This document shows positions 26,386 through 34,376 of a DNA stretch of 47,858 bases, one piece after another. Each line of letters starts with the position of its first letter. Position 1 is the stretch's first letter. Position numbers and translations under genes: made by a program. The notes beneath the pieces were generated by a model. The model ran no database searches. It saw nothing but the letters and a program-made list of their open reading frames with translations, and was not told where the DNA came from. Source of the stretch: an uncultured Pseudobutyrivibrio sp. Lineage in GTDB: Bacteria > Bacillota > Clostridia > Lachnospirales > Lachnospiraceae. The stretch is from contig CAMEWP010000002.1 in NCBI GenBank assembly GCA_945946605.1, positions 1 through 47,858 on the forward strand, read 5' to 3'.

Positions 26386-27456
26386 ATGAAGATAGGAATG
26401 TTAACCAGCGGCGGAGACTGCCAGGCACTGAACGCTGCCATGAGAGGTGTGGTAAAAGCGCTGAGCGCCAATGTAAAAAATCTGGAAGTATACGGTTTTT
26501 ATGAGGGATATAAAGGACTGATCTACGGAAATTACCGGTTATTGACCAGCGATGATTTTTCCGGGATCCTGACAAAGGGCGGAACCATCTTAGGTTCATC
26601 CAGACAGCCGTTTAAATTGATGCGGGTACCGGATGAGAATGGGCTGGATAAGGTGGAAGCTATGAAGAGCACCTACCACAAACTGAATCTGGACTGCCTG
26701 GTGATCCTGGGGGGAAACGGAACCCAGAAGACAGCCAATCTGCTTCGGGAAGAGGGACTGAACATTATCCATCTGCCTAAGACCATTGACAATGATATTT
26801 ACGGAACAGATGTGACCTTTGGTTTCCAGAGTGCCATTGATGTGGCCTGCAATGCCATTGACTGTATCCAGACCACAGCAGCTTCCCACAACCGGGTATT
26901 TATTGTGGAAGTGATGGGACATAAAGTTGGCTGGCTGACACTGTATGCAGGTGTGGCTTCCGGCGCAGACATTATCCTGCTTCCGGAGATCCCTTATGAT
27001 ATTGAGAAAGTGGTTGAGGCCATTGAGAAGAGAAATGAAGCCGGCAAAGGATTTACCATCCTTGCTGTGGCAGAAGGTGCCATCTCCAAAGAGGACGCAG
27101 CCCTTGGTAAGAAGGAATTGAAAAAGAAACGTGAGAGTTCCAAATATCCTTCTGTTTCCTATGAGATTGCAGATGAGATCAGCAAGCGTACCGGTTCGGA
27201 AGCCCGTGTGACAGTGCCGGGACATACCCAGAGAGGCGGAAGCCCCTGCCCTTATGACAGAGCACTCTGCACAAGATTAGGATCTGCAGCTGCACAGGCT
27301 ATCATGGACAAGGATTATGGATATATGATCGGTATGGTAAATGGTGAGACCGTAAGAGTGCCCCTGGCTGATGTGGCCGGCAAACTGAAGATGGTGGATC
27401 CCAACTGCCAGATGATCCAGGAAGCAAAGAGAATGGGAATAAGTTTCGGAGATTGA
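26386..27456 (+). CDS. pfkA: 6-phosphofructokinase, clostridial Lys124-type
   Basis: Glycolytic enzyme phosphorylating fructose-6-phosphate. MKIGMLTSGGDCQALNAAMRG opens the fold, LPKTIDNDIYGTDVTFGF carries the catalytic TIDND, and PGHTQRGGSPCPYDRA is the usual C-terminal effector/substrate region. Two positions decide the phosphate donor: the loop GGNGTQ keeps Gly at the E. coli 104 position but has Asn where ATP enzymes have Asp103, and LPKTID has Lys at position 124 where ATP enzymes have Gly. Lys124 is the hallmark of PPi-type and 'group III' enzymes, so ATP or PPi cannot be decided here. Ribosome site weak. dnaX begins 10 nt after its stop. Confidence 0.93.
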   Translation: MKIGMLTSGGDCQALNAAMRGVVKALSANVKNLEVYGFYEGYKGLIYGNYRLLTSDDFSGILTKGGTILGSSRQPFKLMRVPDENGLDKVEAMKSTYHKLNLDCLVILGGNGTQKTANLLREEGLNIIHLPKTIDNDIYGTDVTFGFQSAIDVACNAIDCIQTTAASHNRVFIVEVMGHKVGWLTLYAGVASGADIILLPEIPYDIEKVVEAIEKRNEAGKGFTILAVAEGAISKEDAALGKKELKKKRESSKYPSVSYEIADEISKRTGSEARVTVPGHTQRGGSPCPYDRALCTRLGSAAAQAIMDKDYGYMIGMVNGETVRVPLADVAGKLKMVDPNCQMIQEAKRMGISFGD

Positions 27457-27466
27457 GAGTAAAAAG

Positions 27467-29083
27467 ATGTCATATACGGCACTGTACAGAAAGTTCCGGC
27501 CTGCAGAGTTTGAGGATGTAAAAGGCCAGGATCATATTGTTACCACATTAAAAAATCAAATAAAAACAGACCGTATCGGGCATGCATACCTGTTTACCGG
27601 AACGAGAGGAACAGGAAAAACCACCGTTGCAAAGATATTTGCAAAGGCGGTAAACTGTGAGCATCCGGTGAATGGGAGCCCATGTAACAACTGCCCATCC
27701 TGCCAGAGGATTGCAGCAGGCAATTCCATGAATGTCATCGAGATTGATGCGGCGTCCAACAACGGTGTATCCAATATCAGAGATATTATTGAGGAAGTGG
27801 CTTATGCACCAACAGAGGGAAAGTATAAGGTCTATATCATCGATGAGGTGCATATGCTTTCCATTGGTGCTTTCAATGCCCTATTAAAGACCTTGGAGGA
27901 GCCGCCTGCCTATGTGATTTTTATTCTGGCCACCACGGAAGTTCATAAGATCCCCATCACCATCCTTTCCCGGTGTCAGAGATACGATTTTCACAGGATC
28001 TCCATTGATACCATATCTGATCGGCTGATGGAGCTGATGGAGAAGGAAGAGGTGTCGGTGGAGGAGAAGGCTATCCGCTATATTGCCAAGGCTGCGGACG
28101 GGTCGATGCGTGATGCGCTAAGTCTGCTGGATCAGTGTATTGCCTTTTACCTGGGGGAGACCCTGACCTATGATAATGTGCTGAAGGTGTTGGGAGCGGT
28201 GGACACAGAGGTGTTCAGCCGGCTGTTGGATCACCTGATGAAAGAAGATGTGGCAGGATGTATCGCCCTTCTTGAAGAGATGGTTGTTGAGGGAAGAGAT
28301 CTGGGGCAGTTTGTCATTGACTTTACCTGGTATCTCAGGAATCTGCTTCTGGTGAAGTCGGGAGATCACATGGAGGATGTGCTGGATGTGTCCAGCGATC
28401 ATCTTGCTGTGCTGAAACAGGAAGCGGCCCGGATAGAGGATCAGGTGCTGATGCGCTATATTCGGATCTTTTCGGAACTTTCCAATCAGCTGAAATATGC
28501 ATCCGGCAAGAGAGTTCTGGTGGAGATCGCACTGATCAAACTCTGCAGACCCCAGATGGAGGAAGATTACAGTTCTCTGGTGCAGCGGGTTTCTTCCATG
28601 GAGACAAAATTAGAGCAGGGAATTCCGGTTATGGCATCCCCGGCAGCAGGAGCCGGCGTATCCGCCGATCAGGGTGCAGCCGCCGGCAAGGTAAAGAAAA
28701 AGGAACTGCCAAAGGCTATGCCGGAGGAGATCCAACAGGTGGCAAAGGACTGGCCTGCCATTATGGGTCAGACCCAGGGATTGCTGCGGATTACCTTAAG
28801 CAAGGCACTGGTGACCGTCAATGAAGCCAATGAACTGGTGCTGGTATTTCATGAACCCCCCGGAAGCCGGGAGTGCTCCGGCGATATTTTAAAGAATACA
28901 GGTGCCCTGAAGGAACTGGAACAGATCATTGAGGAGCATGTAGGAAAGAGTGTGCCGGTGGTGGTGGAGATCAACGATACAGGAGCATCCAATGAGCAGA
29001 GCTATACGGATGTGGTGGATTTTTTTGCACAGACTGCACACATAGATATCGAAACAGAAGATATGGAAGAGGATCCATTTTAG
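27467..29083 (+). CDS. dnaX: DNA polymerase III subunits gamma/tau
   Basis: Clamp-loader ATPase. YTALYRKFRPAEFEDVKGQ is the invariant start; TGTRGTGKTTVAKIFAK is Walker A; four cysteines in NCEHPVNGSPCNNCPSCQ bind zinc; IDEVHMLS is Walker B; LSRCQRYDF is the arginine-finger SRC motif. At 538 residues the C-terminal tau region is compact. It sits in the conserved order dnaX-ybaB-recR and is preceded at 10 nt by pfkA, an unusual operon leader. A GATCTTTT/AAAAGATC stem (29100-29125) follows the stop, without a T-run, so it may only attenuate or stabilise the message. Confidence 0.97.
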   Translation: MSYTALYRKFRPAEFEDVKGQDHIVTTLKNQIKTDRIGHAYLFTGTRGTGKTTVAKIFAKAVNCEHPVNGSPCNNCPSCQRIAAGNSMNVIEIDAASNNGVSNIRDIIEEVAYAPTEGKYKVYIIDEVHMLSIGAFNALLKTLEEPPAYVIFILATTEVHKIPITILSRCQRYDFHRISIDTISDRLMELMEKEEVSVEEKAIRYIAKAADGSMRDALSLLDQCIAFYLGETLTYDNVLKVLGAVDTEVFSRLLDHLMKEDVAGCIALLEEMVVEGRDLGQFVIDFTWYLRNLLLVKSGDHMEDVLDVSSDHLAVLKQEAARIEDQVLMRYIRIFSELSNQLKYASGKRVLVEIALIKLCRPQMEEDYSSLVQRVSSMETKLEQGIPVMASPAAGAGVSADQGAAAGKVKKKELPKAMPEEIQQVAKDWPAIMGQTQGLLRITLSKALVTVNEANELVLVFHEPPGSRECSGDILKNTGALKELEQIIEEHVGKSVPVVVEINDTGASNEQSYTDVVDFFAQTAHIDIETEDMEEDPF

Positions 29084-29179
29084 GAGAATCTTTTGATCTG
29101 ATCTTTTAAATATCAACAAAAGATCATAAAAATACAATAACATACAATGAAAATGTAAAGAAAACAGGAGGATTCAGAT

Positions 29180-29527
29180 ATGGCAAAGAGAGGCGGATTT
29201 CAGGGCGGCGGTATGCCGGGAAATATGAGCAATCTGATGAAGCAGGCACAGAGAATGCAGCGTCAGATGGAAGAAGCCAGCAAGGAATTGGAAGAAAAGG
29301 AAGTAACAGCAACTGCGGGAGGCGGTGCTGTGGAGGTAACGGTGTCCGGTAAGAAGGAGATCACAAAGGTGAAACTGGCTGAGGAAGTGGTGGATCCGGA
29401 TGACATCGAGATGTTGGAAGATCTGATCATGGCTGCAACCAATGAGGCATTGCGTCAGATGGACGAGATTTCCCAGGCATCCATGGCAAAGATTACCGGC
29501 GGTTTAGGCGGCGGTATGCCATTCTAA
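29180..29527 (+). CDS. ybaB: YbaB/EbfC family nucleoid-associated protein
   Basis: A 115-residue DNA-binding protein that forms tweezer-like dimers on the nucleoid. [24 protein letters not shown] is the N-terminal coiled helix, and [14 protein letters not shown] and [20 protein letters not shown] are the family core. The tail is Gly-rich (GGLGGGMPF). ACAGGAGG precedes the ATG. Its place between dnaX and recR is conserved across bacteria and suggests a link to recombination repair. Confidence 0.96.
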   Translation: MAKRGGFQGGGMPGNMSNLMKQAQRMQRQMEEASKELEEKEVTATAGGGAVEVTVSGKKEITKVKLAEEVVDPDDIEMLEDLIMAATNEALRQMDEISQASMAKITGGLGGGMPF

Positions 29528-29557
29528 ATCGGAAAAGCCATCAGGAAGAGGTAAGTT

Positions 29558-30154
29558 ATGGAGTACTACAGCAATCAGATCAGCCGTCTGATTTCCGAGT
29601 TGTCCACATTGCCGGGCATTGGAGCCAAATCGGCCCAGCGCCTGGCTTTTCATATCCTGCATATGCCGGTGGAAGAAGTGGAACAGCTGTCGGAGGCCAT
29701 CATTGACGCCCGTAAAAATGTGCATTACTGCAAAGAGTGTTTTTCTCTGACAGATAACGAAGTCTGCCCCATCTGCAGCAATCCAAAACGCAACAAGCGT
29801 CAGATCATGGTGGTGGAAGATACCAGAGATCTGGCTGCATATGAAAAAACCGGAAAGTATGAGGGGGTTTACCATGTGCTTCACGGTGCAATTTCACCTA
29901 TGCAGGGAATCGGACCGGGAGATATTAAGTTGAAGGAACTGATGCAGCGGCTGCAGCAGGATGTGGATGAGGTGATCATTGCCACCAATTCCAGTCTGGA
30001 GGGAGAAACCACAGCCATGTACATCAGCAAACTCATCAAACCCACAGGGATCAAGGTGACGCGTATCGCCAGCGGAGTACCGGTGGGCGGTGATCTGGAA
30101 TACATCGATGAGGTGACGCTGCTTCGGGCACTGGAAGGGCGTACAGAACTCTGA
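29558..30154 (+). CDS. recR: Recombination mediator RecR
   Basis: A 198-residue RecFOR-pathway protein that helps load RecA on gapped DNA. Seen are the helix-hairpin-helix [17 protein letters not shown], the C4 zinc finger [16 protein letters not shown], the Toprim domain beginning [15 protein letters not shown], and the C-terminal Walker-like [23 protein letters not shown]. Full length. GGAAGAGG is the ribosome site, 30 nt after ybaB. Last gene of its operon, closed by the terminator just downstream. Confidence 0.97.
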   Translation: MEYYSNQISRLISELSTLPGIGAKSAQRLAFHILHMPVEEVEQLSEAIIDARKNVHYCKECFSLTDNEVCPICSNPKRNKRQIMVVEDTRDLAAYEKTGKYEGVYHVLHGAISPMQGIGPGDIKLKELMQRLQQDVDEVIIATNSSLEGETTAMYISKLIKPTGIKVTRIASGVPVGGDLEYIDEVTLLRALEGRTEL

Positions 30155-30162
30155 TCATGAAA

Positions 30163-30200
30163 GGGACAGGAGACGAAAAAATCTCATGTCCCATTTTTTT
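30163..30200 (+). terminator. Rho-independent terminator after recR
   Basis: GGGACAGGAGA and TCTCATGTCCC form a stem with one mismatch around CGAAAAAA, followed by A and seven Ts. Confidence 0.92.
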
Positions 30201-30297
30201 GCGGTAATCTGCTTTTTTTTACATAATCTGATAGTCAAAAATAGTAGTGTGTAACAAAGCATATAAATCTGGGACCACGCAAAACAGGAGGCCTGGT

Positions 30298-31755
30298 ATG
30301 ATAGAAATTACACATGCACCGGATGAGAGAAAAGAGCGGACGCGGAGGATACCAAAGAATATCCGCCAGATTGGAAATGTGGGCGGATATGGAAAGATCT
30401 ATATGGAGGACATGGTTTATCAGTTTCTTCAGGAAGGCGGTATTGAGGAAGGTCAGAATCTGGTGACCTATCTTTTGCTGGGGGAGGATTTTTACCAGAA
30501 CGAGGAGCAATATCTGTTTATCCGGGGTGCCATGGAACTGGAAGGCATTGCCTACAGACGGGATTTCCCGGTTTTTACAGAGGAGATCTGGAATCAGATT
30601 GCCGGCACCATGCGGCGCCATTTTCATGAGGAAAAGATCTTAGGCTGGGCCGTGAACCGGAAGGGCAGCCGGCTGGACTACTGCAGTGACATGGAAAATA
30701 TCTGCCGCCGTCATTTTCATGGGGAAAATCAGATGGTGCTGTTTTTTGATACGGTGGATCACGATGAGATGATCTATCTTTGTCACGACGGGAGGTTTGT
30801 GAAAAAGGAAGGATATCACATATATTATGAAAAAAATACAGCTCTTGCAGAGTATCTGACGGACTATCATGACAGAAAAGAAAATCTGGCAGCAAAGCGC
30901 CAGCAGGAGCAGCGCCGGATGGAACAGCGGATGTTGGAGGAAAGCAGTGCATCCTGGTCCTGGAGAGCTGAGCAGGAAAGTAAGCCGGCAGTTGTCCGGA
31001 CGCAGGATGATGTCGGTAATGATACCCGCAATGATACCCACAATGATGCCCGCAGCCAGGCCGGAAGAGAACTTGAGAAAAGATTTTACCAGGAAGCCGG
31101 GAGTGGGGATACGGCAGGCCGGGAACCGGATAGGGCAGGACGAGGACAGGATACGGCAGGATGGGAACAGGATACGGTGTCCCGCTATCGGGATCTGCTG
31201 CGGGAGAAGGAGCGTGCGCCGGTGGGAAGCTGGAGAAAAGCAGGGGTATCGGTGGCGGTACTTTTGCTGGTGATACTGGCAGCCTTTGCTCTGGGAAATT
31301 ATGTTCAGCTTGCGGATATGGAAGATGCGGTGGATGCCCTGGCAAAACAGCAGGCCCAGGAAGAAGTGATGGAAACCATCAGTCAGAAGGCAGGGGAATT
31401 GACGGACGCCACGGATACGACACAGGAGGACGGGCAAACTGCGCCGGAGAATACGGCGGATGGTGTAACAGGGAATGACAGTGCCCAGAATACCGGCGAA
31501 AACACCGGTGAAAATCCAGGTGGAAATACCGGAACGAATACGGCGGATCAGCCCGCAGAACAGCCCGTTGCTGCAGAAACCAATCCCTATCTTGCCCAGG
31601 GATATTATATTGTGCAGCAGGGGGATAAACTTTTAGATATCAGCCGGAAGGTCTACGGGACAGAAGATATGGTTGCCGCCATCTGTGAGGCAAATAAAAT
31701 TACGGACATCAACCACATTCAGGTGGGAGATAAACTGACATTGCCGCCCCGGTAA
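30298..31755 (+). CDS. Single-pass membrane protein with C-terminal LysM domain
   Basis: A 485-residue protein I do not recognise as a named family apart from LysM. Residues about 1-210 are soluble and presumably cytoplasmic (opening MIEITHAPDERKERTRRIPK, with many charged and aromatic residues). A low-complexity linker follows with NDTRNDTHNDAR and GREPDRAGRGQDTAG repeats. One helix lies near residue 320 (VAVLLLVILAAFALGNYV), then a Thr/Asn/Gly-rich spacer (NTGENTGENPGGNTGTNT). The last 50 residues, YYIVQQGDKLLDISRKVYG to VGDKLTLPP, form one LysM domain that would bind peptidoglycan outside. Start chosen at ATG 30298 because AGGAGG lies 6 nt upstream; the track's 30247 has no such site. Confidence 0.85.
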   Translation: MIEITHAPDERKERTRRIPKNIRQIGNVGGYGKIYMEDMVYQFLQEGGIEEGQNLVTYLLLGEDFYQNEEQYLFIRGAMELEGIAYRRDFPVFTEEIWNQIAGTMRRHFHEEKILGWAVNRKGSRLDYCSDMENICRRHFHGENQMVLFFDTVDHDEMIYLCHDGRFVKKEGYHIYYEKNTALAEYLTDYHDRKENLAAKRQQEQRRMEQRMLEESSASWSWRAEQESKPAVVRTQDDVGNDTRNDTHNDARSQAGRELEKRFYQEAGSGDTAGREPDRAGRGQDTAGWEQDTVSRYRDLLREKERAPVGSWRKAGVSVAVLLLVILAAFALGNYVQLADMEDAVDALAKQQAQEEVMETISQKAGELTDATDTTQEDGQTAPENTADGVTGNDSAQNTGENTGENPGGNTGTNTADQPAEQPVAAETNPYLAQGYYIVQQGDKLLDISRKVYGTEDMVAAICEANKITDINHIQVGDKLTLPPR

Positions 31756-31794
31756 TTGCTGTCTCGGTAGTTGTCGCCCCGGCAATTCCCGGAT
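31750..31794. repeat. 15-bp-period tandem repeat across the LysM gene stop codon
   Basis: Three units at exactly 15-bp spacing: CGGTAATTGCTGTCT, CGGTAGTTGTCGCCC, CGGCAATTCCCGGAT. The first holds the in-frame TAA of the LysM gene; the second holds an in-frame TAG. No T-tract terminator is visible between the LysM gene and the convergent TetR gene. Confidence 0.75.
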
Positions 31795-32346
31795 TTATGA
31801 GGGAAGAAACCGGATCCCGGCATGGATAGCGGCCAGAATGGACTCCATCAGCTGATCTAATGGGACAGGACGGCCGCCTTTGTTCCATCTGGGAAGGATG
31901 GACATGATGGCAAAATATCCGTATTCCATAATGTACTGGTATTTTGCGTCGTGCTCTGAGAGTGCTTCCCGGAAATTATCCATGGTGCCCTGATAAAGTT
32001 TTCCTGCAAAGGTGGGATCCCCGTTTTCTCCTAAAAGGTAATCCAGATACTTTTCGCAGGAGAAGTAGGCATTGGGAAACCCGTCTACGATCATCATATG
32101 CAGCTCGTCTATTTTTTTGTGGAAGACCACATATTCGTTGAGAGAATCCAGAAAGATCTGTATCACATTTTGTTCTAACTGATCTAACACATCATAAATA
32201 TCCGTAAAATATTCATAAAAGGTGGAACGATTATAGCCTGCTAAGGCAGACAGTTCACCGATGGTAATATTCTGGATGGGCTTGGTCTGATAAAGCTGCC
32301 AGAAAGCATCCAGATAATTATTTTTTGTGAGTTCTTTTTTTCCCAT
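31795..32346 (-). CDS. TetR/AcrR family transcriptional regulator
   Basis: A 183-residue repressor-type protein. Residues about 1-55 form the TetR winged-free HTH: KNNYLDAFWQLYQTKPIQNITIGELSALAGYNRSTFYEYF, with the family's RSTFYEYF recognition-helix end. The rest is an alpha-helical ligand domain with no recognisable motif. It is divergent from the membrane hydrolase gene, with an inverted repeat between them overlapping likely promoter elements, so it probably represses itself and/or the hydrolase in response to a small molecule (inference). Confidence 0.92.
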   Translation of the reverse strand: MGKKELTKNNYLDAFWQLYQTKPIQNITIGELSALAGYNRSTFYEYFTDIYDVLDQLEQNVIQIFLDSLNEYVVFHKKIDELHMMIVDGFPNAYFSCEKYLDYLLGENGDPTFAGKLYQGTMDNFREALSEHDAKYQYIMEYGYFAIMSILPRWNKGGRPVPLDQLMESILAAIHAGIRFLPS

Positions 32347-32380
32347 AATATATCATCCTTATCTGCAGATCACTTCTTTT

Positions 32381-32405
32381 CCGACAACCGAAAAGGGATT
32401 GTCGG
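32381..32405. promoter_or_regulatory. Inverted-repeat operator candidate for the TetR regulator
   Basis: CCGACAA, 11-nt spacer, TTGTCGG (perfect 7-bp arms) in the divergent gap. The left arm contains the best -35 candidate for the TetR gene on the minus strand (TTGTCG); the right arm abuts the -35 of the hydrolase promoter. The geometry is suited to one dimer controlling both directions. Confidence 0.65.
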
Positions 32406-32434
32406 TTGATTCCGGATGCCGGTGTTTCTATAAT
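32406..32434 (+). promoter_or_regulatory. Sigma-A promoter of the membrane hydrolase gene
   Basis: TTGATT (32406-32411), 17-nt spacer, perfect TATAAT (32429-32434). The start would fall near 32441, leaving about 50 nt of leader before the coding region. Confidence 0.75.
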
Positions 32435-32491
32435 AAAATACAACAAGGTGTCGGATTTTTCAAGGCGCAGAAAATAGAATGGAGGAATCAT

Positions 32492-34054
32492 ATGGAAGGA
32501 TTTTTTCAGACAGCCTGTTTTATTATGCTTGCAGTGAATCTGTTCTGCGGGGCAACAGTGGCTGTGTATTATCTGGTGAAAAAGGAGAGCAGATTTTTTA
32601 ATTTTGCCGGAGTGGTATGGCTTTTGGCTATGTTCTGTAACATGGCGCTGACACTGGGAACACAAAAAAGCGGTGTTCTTTGCTTTCTTACCATGTTTTG
32701 TCCGGTGCTGCTGACCATGATGAACGGCATGCTGTCTTCTAACACCGAGAGGCCTACTATGAGCCGGGTTTTACAGGTGGGAGCGGTACTTTACTATGTT
32801 TATGGAGCTTTTTACAGTTATTATCTGTGGAACGATCAGCGCTTTGCGCCGGCAGAGAACACCAAAACCGGCTGGGTGGGACTGATCCTGTACCTGGTGT
32901 TCTATCTGTTTGTTATGCTGGTTTTTCTGGCCTATTCCACAAGAGAAGTTTATATCTCTGAGCTGACCATGACATCGGTGTTTTCGTTTTTGTCCTTTGG
33001 AACCATGGCACTTCCCGTCTGGGCATGGTCCGCATCCATCGGTCTGATTCGCCGGTTTATGGGAAATGGATTTGTGGTGCCGGCAGCAGTGATCGGGATG
33101 GTAATGCTGATCACAGTGGCCATGGGCATGACACCTTTTTTGGCGCTGCCAAATGCCCTGAAGAATGCGGATAAAGCATTCCGTCGGGTATATCCTTCTA
33201 CGGAAGAGGATGAGCAAAATGCTACTGCGGGAAAAAAAGCCGTAAACATCTCTGTTCCCAAAATGGTATTTGGCGGAACGGAAACAGGAAATGTGGTGAC
33301 AAAGGATGTCAAGTGGATGGATTTTACCTTTGCAAAGGAAGGAAAGGATCCGGAAACATTTGAGCTGGATTATGATATGTATAAGGCAGCCGGAGAGGAA
33401 GGACCTACACCGGTGCTGGTGCGGATCCATGGCAGCGGCGGAAGAAAGGGAACCCGCAACAACGCCCTGATGAGCCAGACCATTGCATCCGCGGGGTATA
33501 CGGTATTTGACCTGAATTACGGAAATGAAAGAAGAAAACCCACCAACGACGAACTGACGGAAAACATTTGTATTTTCCTGGATTATCTGTATGAAAACAG
33601 GGAGAAACTTCAGATCGATACGGATCAGATCTTTCTTTCCGGTATGTCCCGGGGAGGAAAGATGGCGCTGAAAGCCACTATTTGCTGGGCAAATAACAGC
33701 AGCCATGATCTTTACCATAAAATTACTATCCGGGGATGTATCAGCTGCTGGGGATTTATGAATGATGTGTTCAGAAGGACCGGTTCCGAGCGGATCGTAT
33801 CGGAGGAAGAGCTGACAGCACAATTGCCGGATATGCTGTTCATTGATACCACCAATGACGGTTCTGTCCAGGGCGGACTGATGATGGAAGGATTTCTTCA
33901 CAGCCTTGGTGTGAAGGCCGCAAATATTGAACTGCGCTATGCGATGCACTCTGCGGACATTTACTATTATGGTCTTTGGGGTCAGATGACCGTGATGTAT
34001 CTTCTCCGGTTTATGAAGGATCGGGTAGCTGCAAGCAAACAAAAGGAAAACTAA
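32492..34054 (+). CDS. Membrane-anchored alpha/beta hydrolase (esterase-like)
   Basis: A 520-residue fusion. Residues about 1-225 contain roughly seven helices with no recognised family. From about 290 on there is an esterase/lipase-type domain: VRIHGSGGRKGTRNN (oxyanion-hole HGSGG), FDLNYGNERR, the nucleophile elbow FLSGMSRGGKMAL with Ser near residue 387, DTTNDGS with a candidate Asp, and a late His in MHSADIYYYG. The catalytic domain would face the side where the last helix ends; which side cannot be settled here. ATG 32492 has GGAGG 6 nt upstream; the track's longer start would run through the promoter. Substrate unknown; control by the divergent TetR protein suggests a lipid, ester or drug-like inducer. 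Confidence 0.8.
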   Translation: MEGFFQTACFIMLAVNLFCGATVAVYYLVKKESRFFNFAGVVWLLAMFCNMALTLGTQKSGVLCFLTMFCPVLLTMMNGMLSSNTERPTMSRVLQVGAVLYYVYGAFYSYYLWNDQRFAPAENTKTGWVGLILYLVFYLFVMLVFLAYSTREVYISELTMTSVFSFLSFGTMALPVWAWSASIGLIRRFMGNGFVVPAAVIGMVMLITVAMGMTPFLALPNALKNADKAFRRVYPSTEEDEQNATAGKKAVNISVPKMVFGGTETGNVVTKDVKWMDFTFAKEGKDPETFELDYDMYKAAGEEGPTPVLVRIHGSGGRKGTRNNALMSQTIASAGYTVFDLNYGNERRKPTNDELTENICIFLDYLYENREKLQIDTDQIFLSGMSRGGKMALKATICWANNSSHDLYHKITIRGCISCWGFMNDVFRRTGSERIVSEEELTAQLPDMLFIDTTNDGSVQGGLMMEGFLHSLGVKAANIELRYAMHSADIYYYGLWGQMTVMYLLRFMKDRVAASKQKEN

Positions 34055-34100
34055 TAAAAAACAAAAAATGATAAGTACCATCAGGAAAAGGGGAAAGAGT

Positions 34101-34376
34101 ATGAAAATTCAAAAAGCCGCATCTGCCGGCACTATGGAATCCAGCGACATTATGATCACGATTTTGCCGTCTCAGGAGGAAAAAATTGAAATTGATCTGA
34201 ATTCCAATGTGCAGAAGCAGTTTGGACGGCAGATCTGTTCGGTGATCAAAGAGGAGTTAAAACAGGCAGGTATCACGGCTGCAACGGTACGGGCGGTGGA
34301 TAAAGGAGCGCTGGACTGCACCATCCGGGCCAGAATGGATGCAGCCATTGCCCGGGCCTGTGGGGAGGAAAACTAA
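34101..34376 (+). CDS. citD: Citrate lyase acyl carrier protein (gamma subunit)
   Basis: A 91-residue carrier of the citrate lyase complex, which splits citrate into acetate and oxaloacetate in the cytoplasm. MKIQKAASAGTMESSDIMITI matches the family's N-terminus, with Ser14 as the site for the phosphoribosyl-dephospho-CoA group; QKQFGRQI and VDKGALDCTIRARMDAAIARA match the rest. The start at 34101 follows GGGGAAAG; the track start at 34068 adds residues unlike the family. The last base of its stop is the first of the citE start. Confidence 0.95.
   Translation: MKIQKAASAGTMESSDIMITILPSQEEKIEIDLNSNVQKQFGRQICSVIKEELKQAGITAATVRAVDKGALDCTIRARMDAAIARACGEEN

Noticed and set aside
28680-28720. Possible programmed frameshift in dnaX giving a short gamma form
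   Set aside because: The A-rich stretch AAGAAAAAGG does not form the canonical A_AAA_AAG heptamer in frame, and no clear downstream stem was seen.
29100-29125. GATCTTTT/AAAAGATC stem after dnaX as a terminator
   Set aside because: It is not followed by a T-run and lies inside the conserved dnaX-ybaB-recR operon, so termination here is unlikely.
30575-31437. Two overlapping antisense ORFs of about 260 codons opposite the LysM gene
   Set aside because: Proline- and histidine-rich translations arise from the GC-biased low-complexity linker; no start signals.
31000-31600. Repetitive DNA in the LysM gene considered as a CRISPR-like or satellite array
   Set aside because: The repeats are short, irregular and in frame, encoding a low-complexity spacer; no CRISPR array or cas gene was seen anywhere in the window.
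32771-34081. Long 436-codon antisense ORF opposite the membrane hydrolase
   Set aside because: It is a shadow of the real gene: His/Cys-rich translation with no family motif, and the plus-strand frame has clear catalytic motifs and a good ribosome site.
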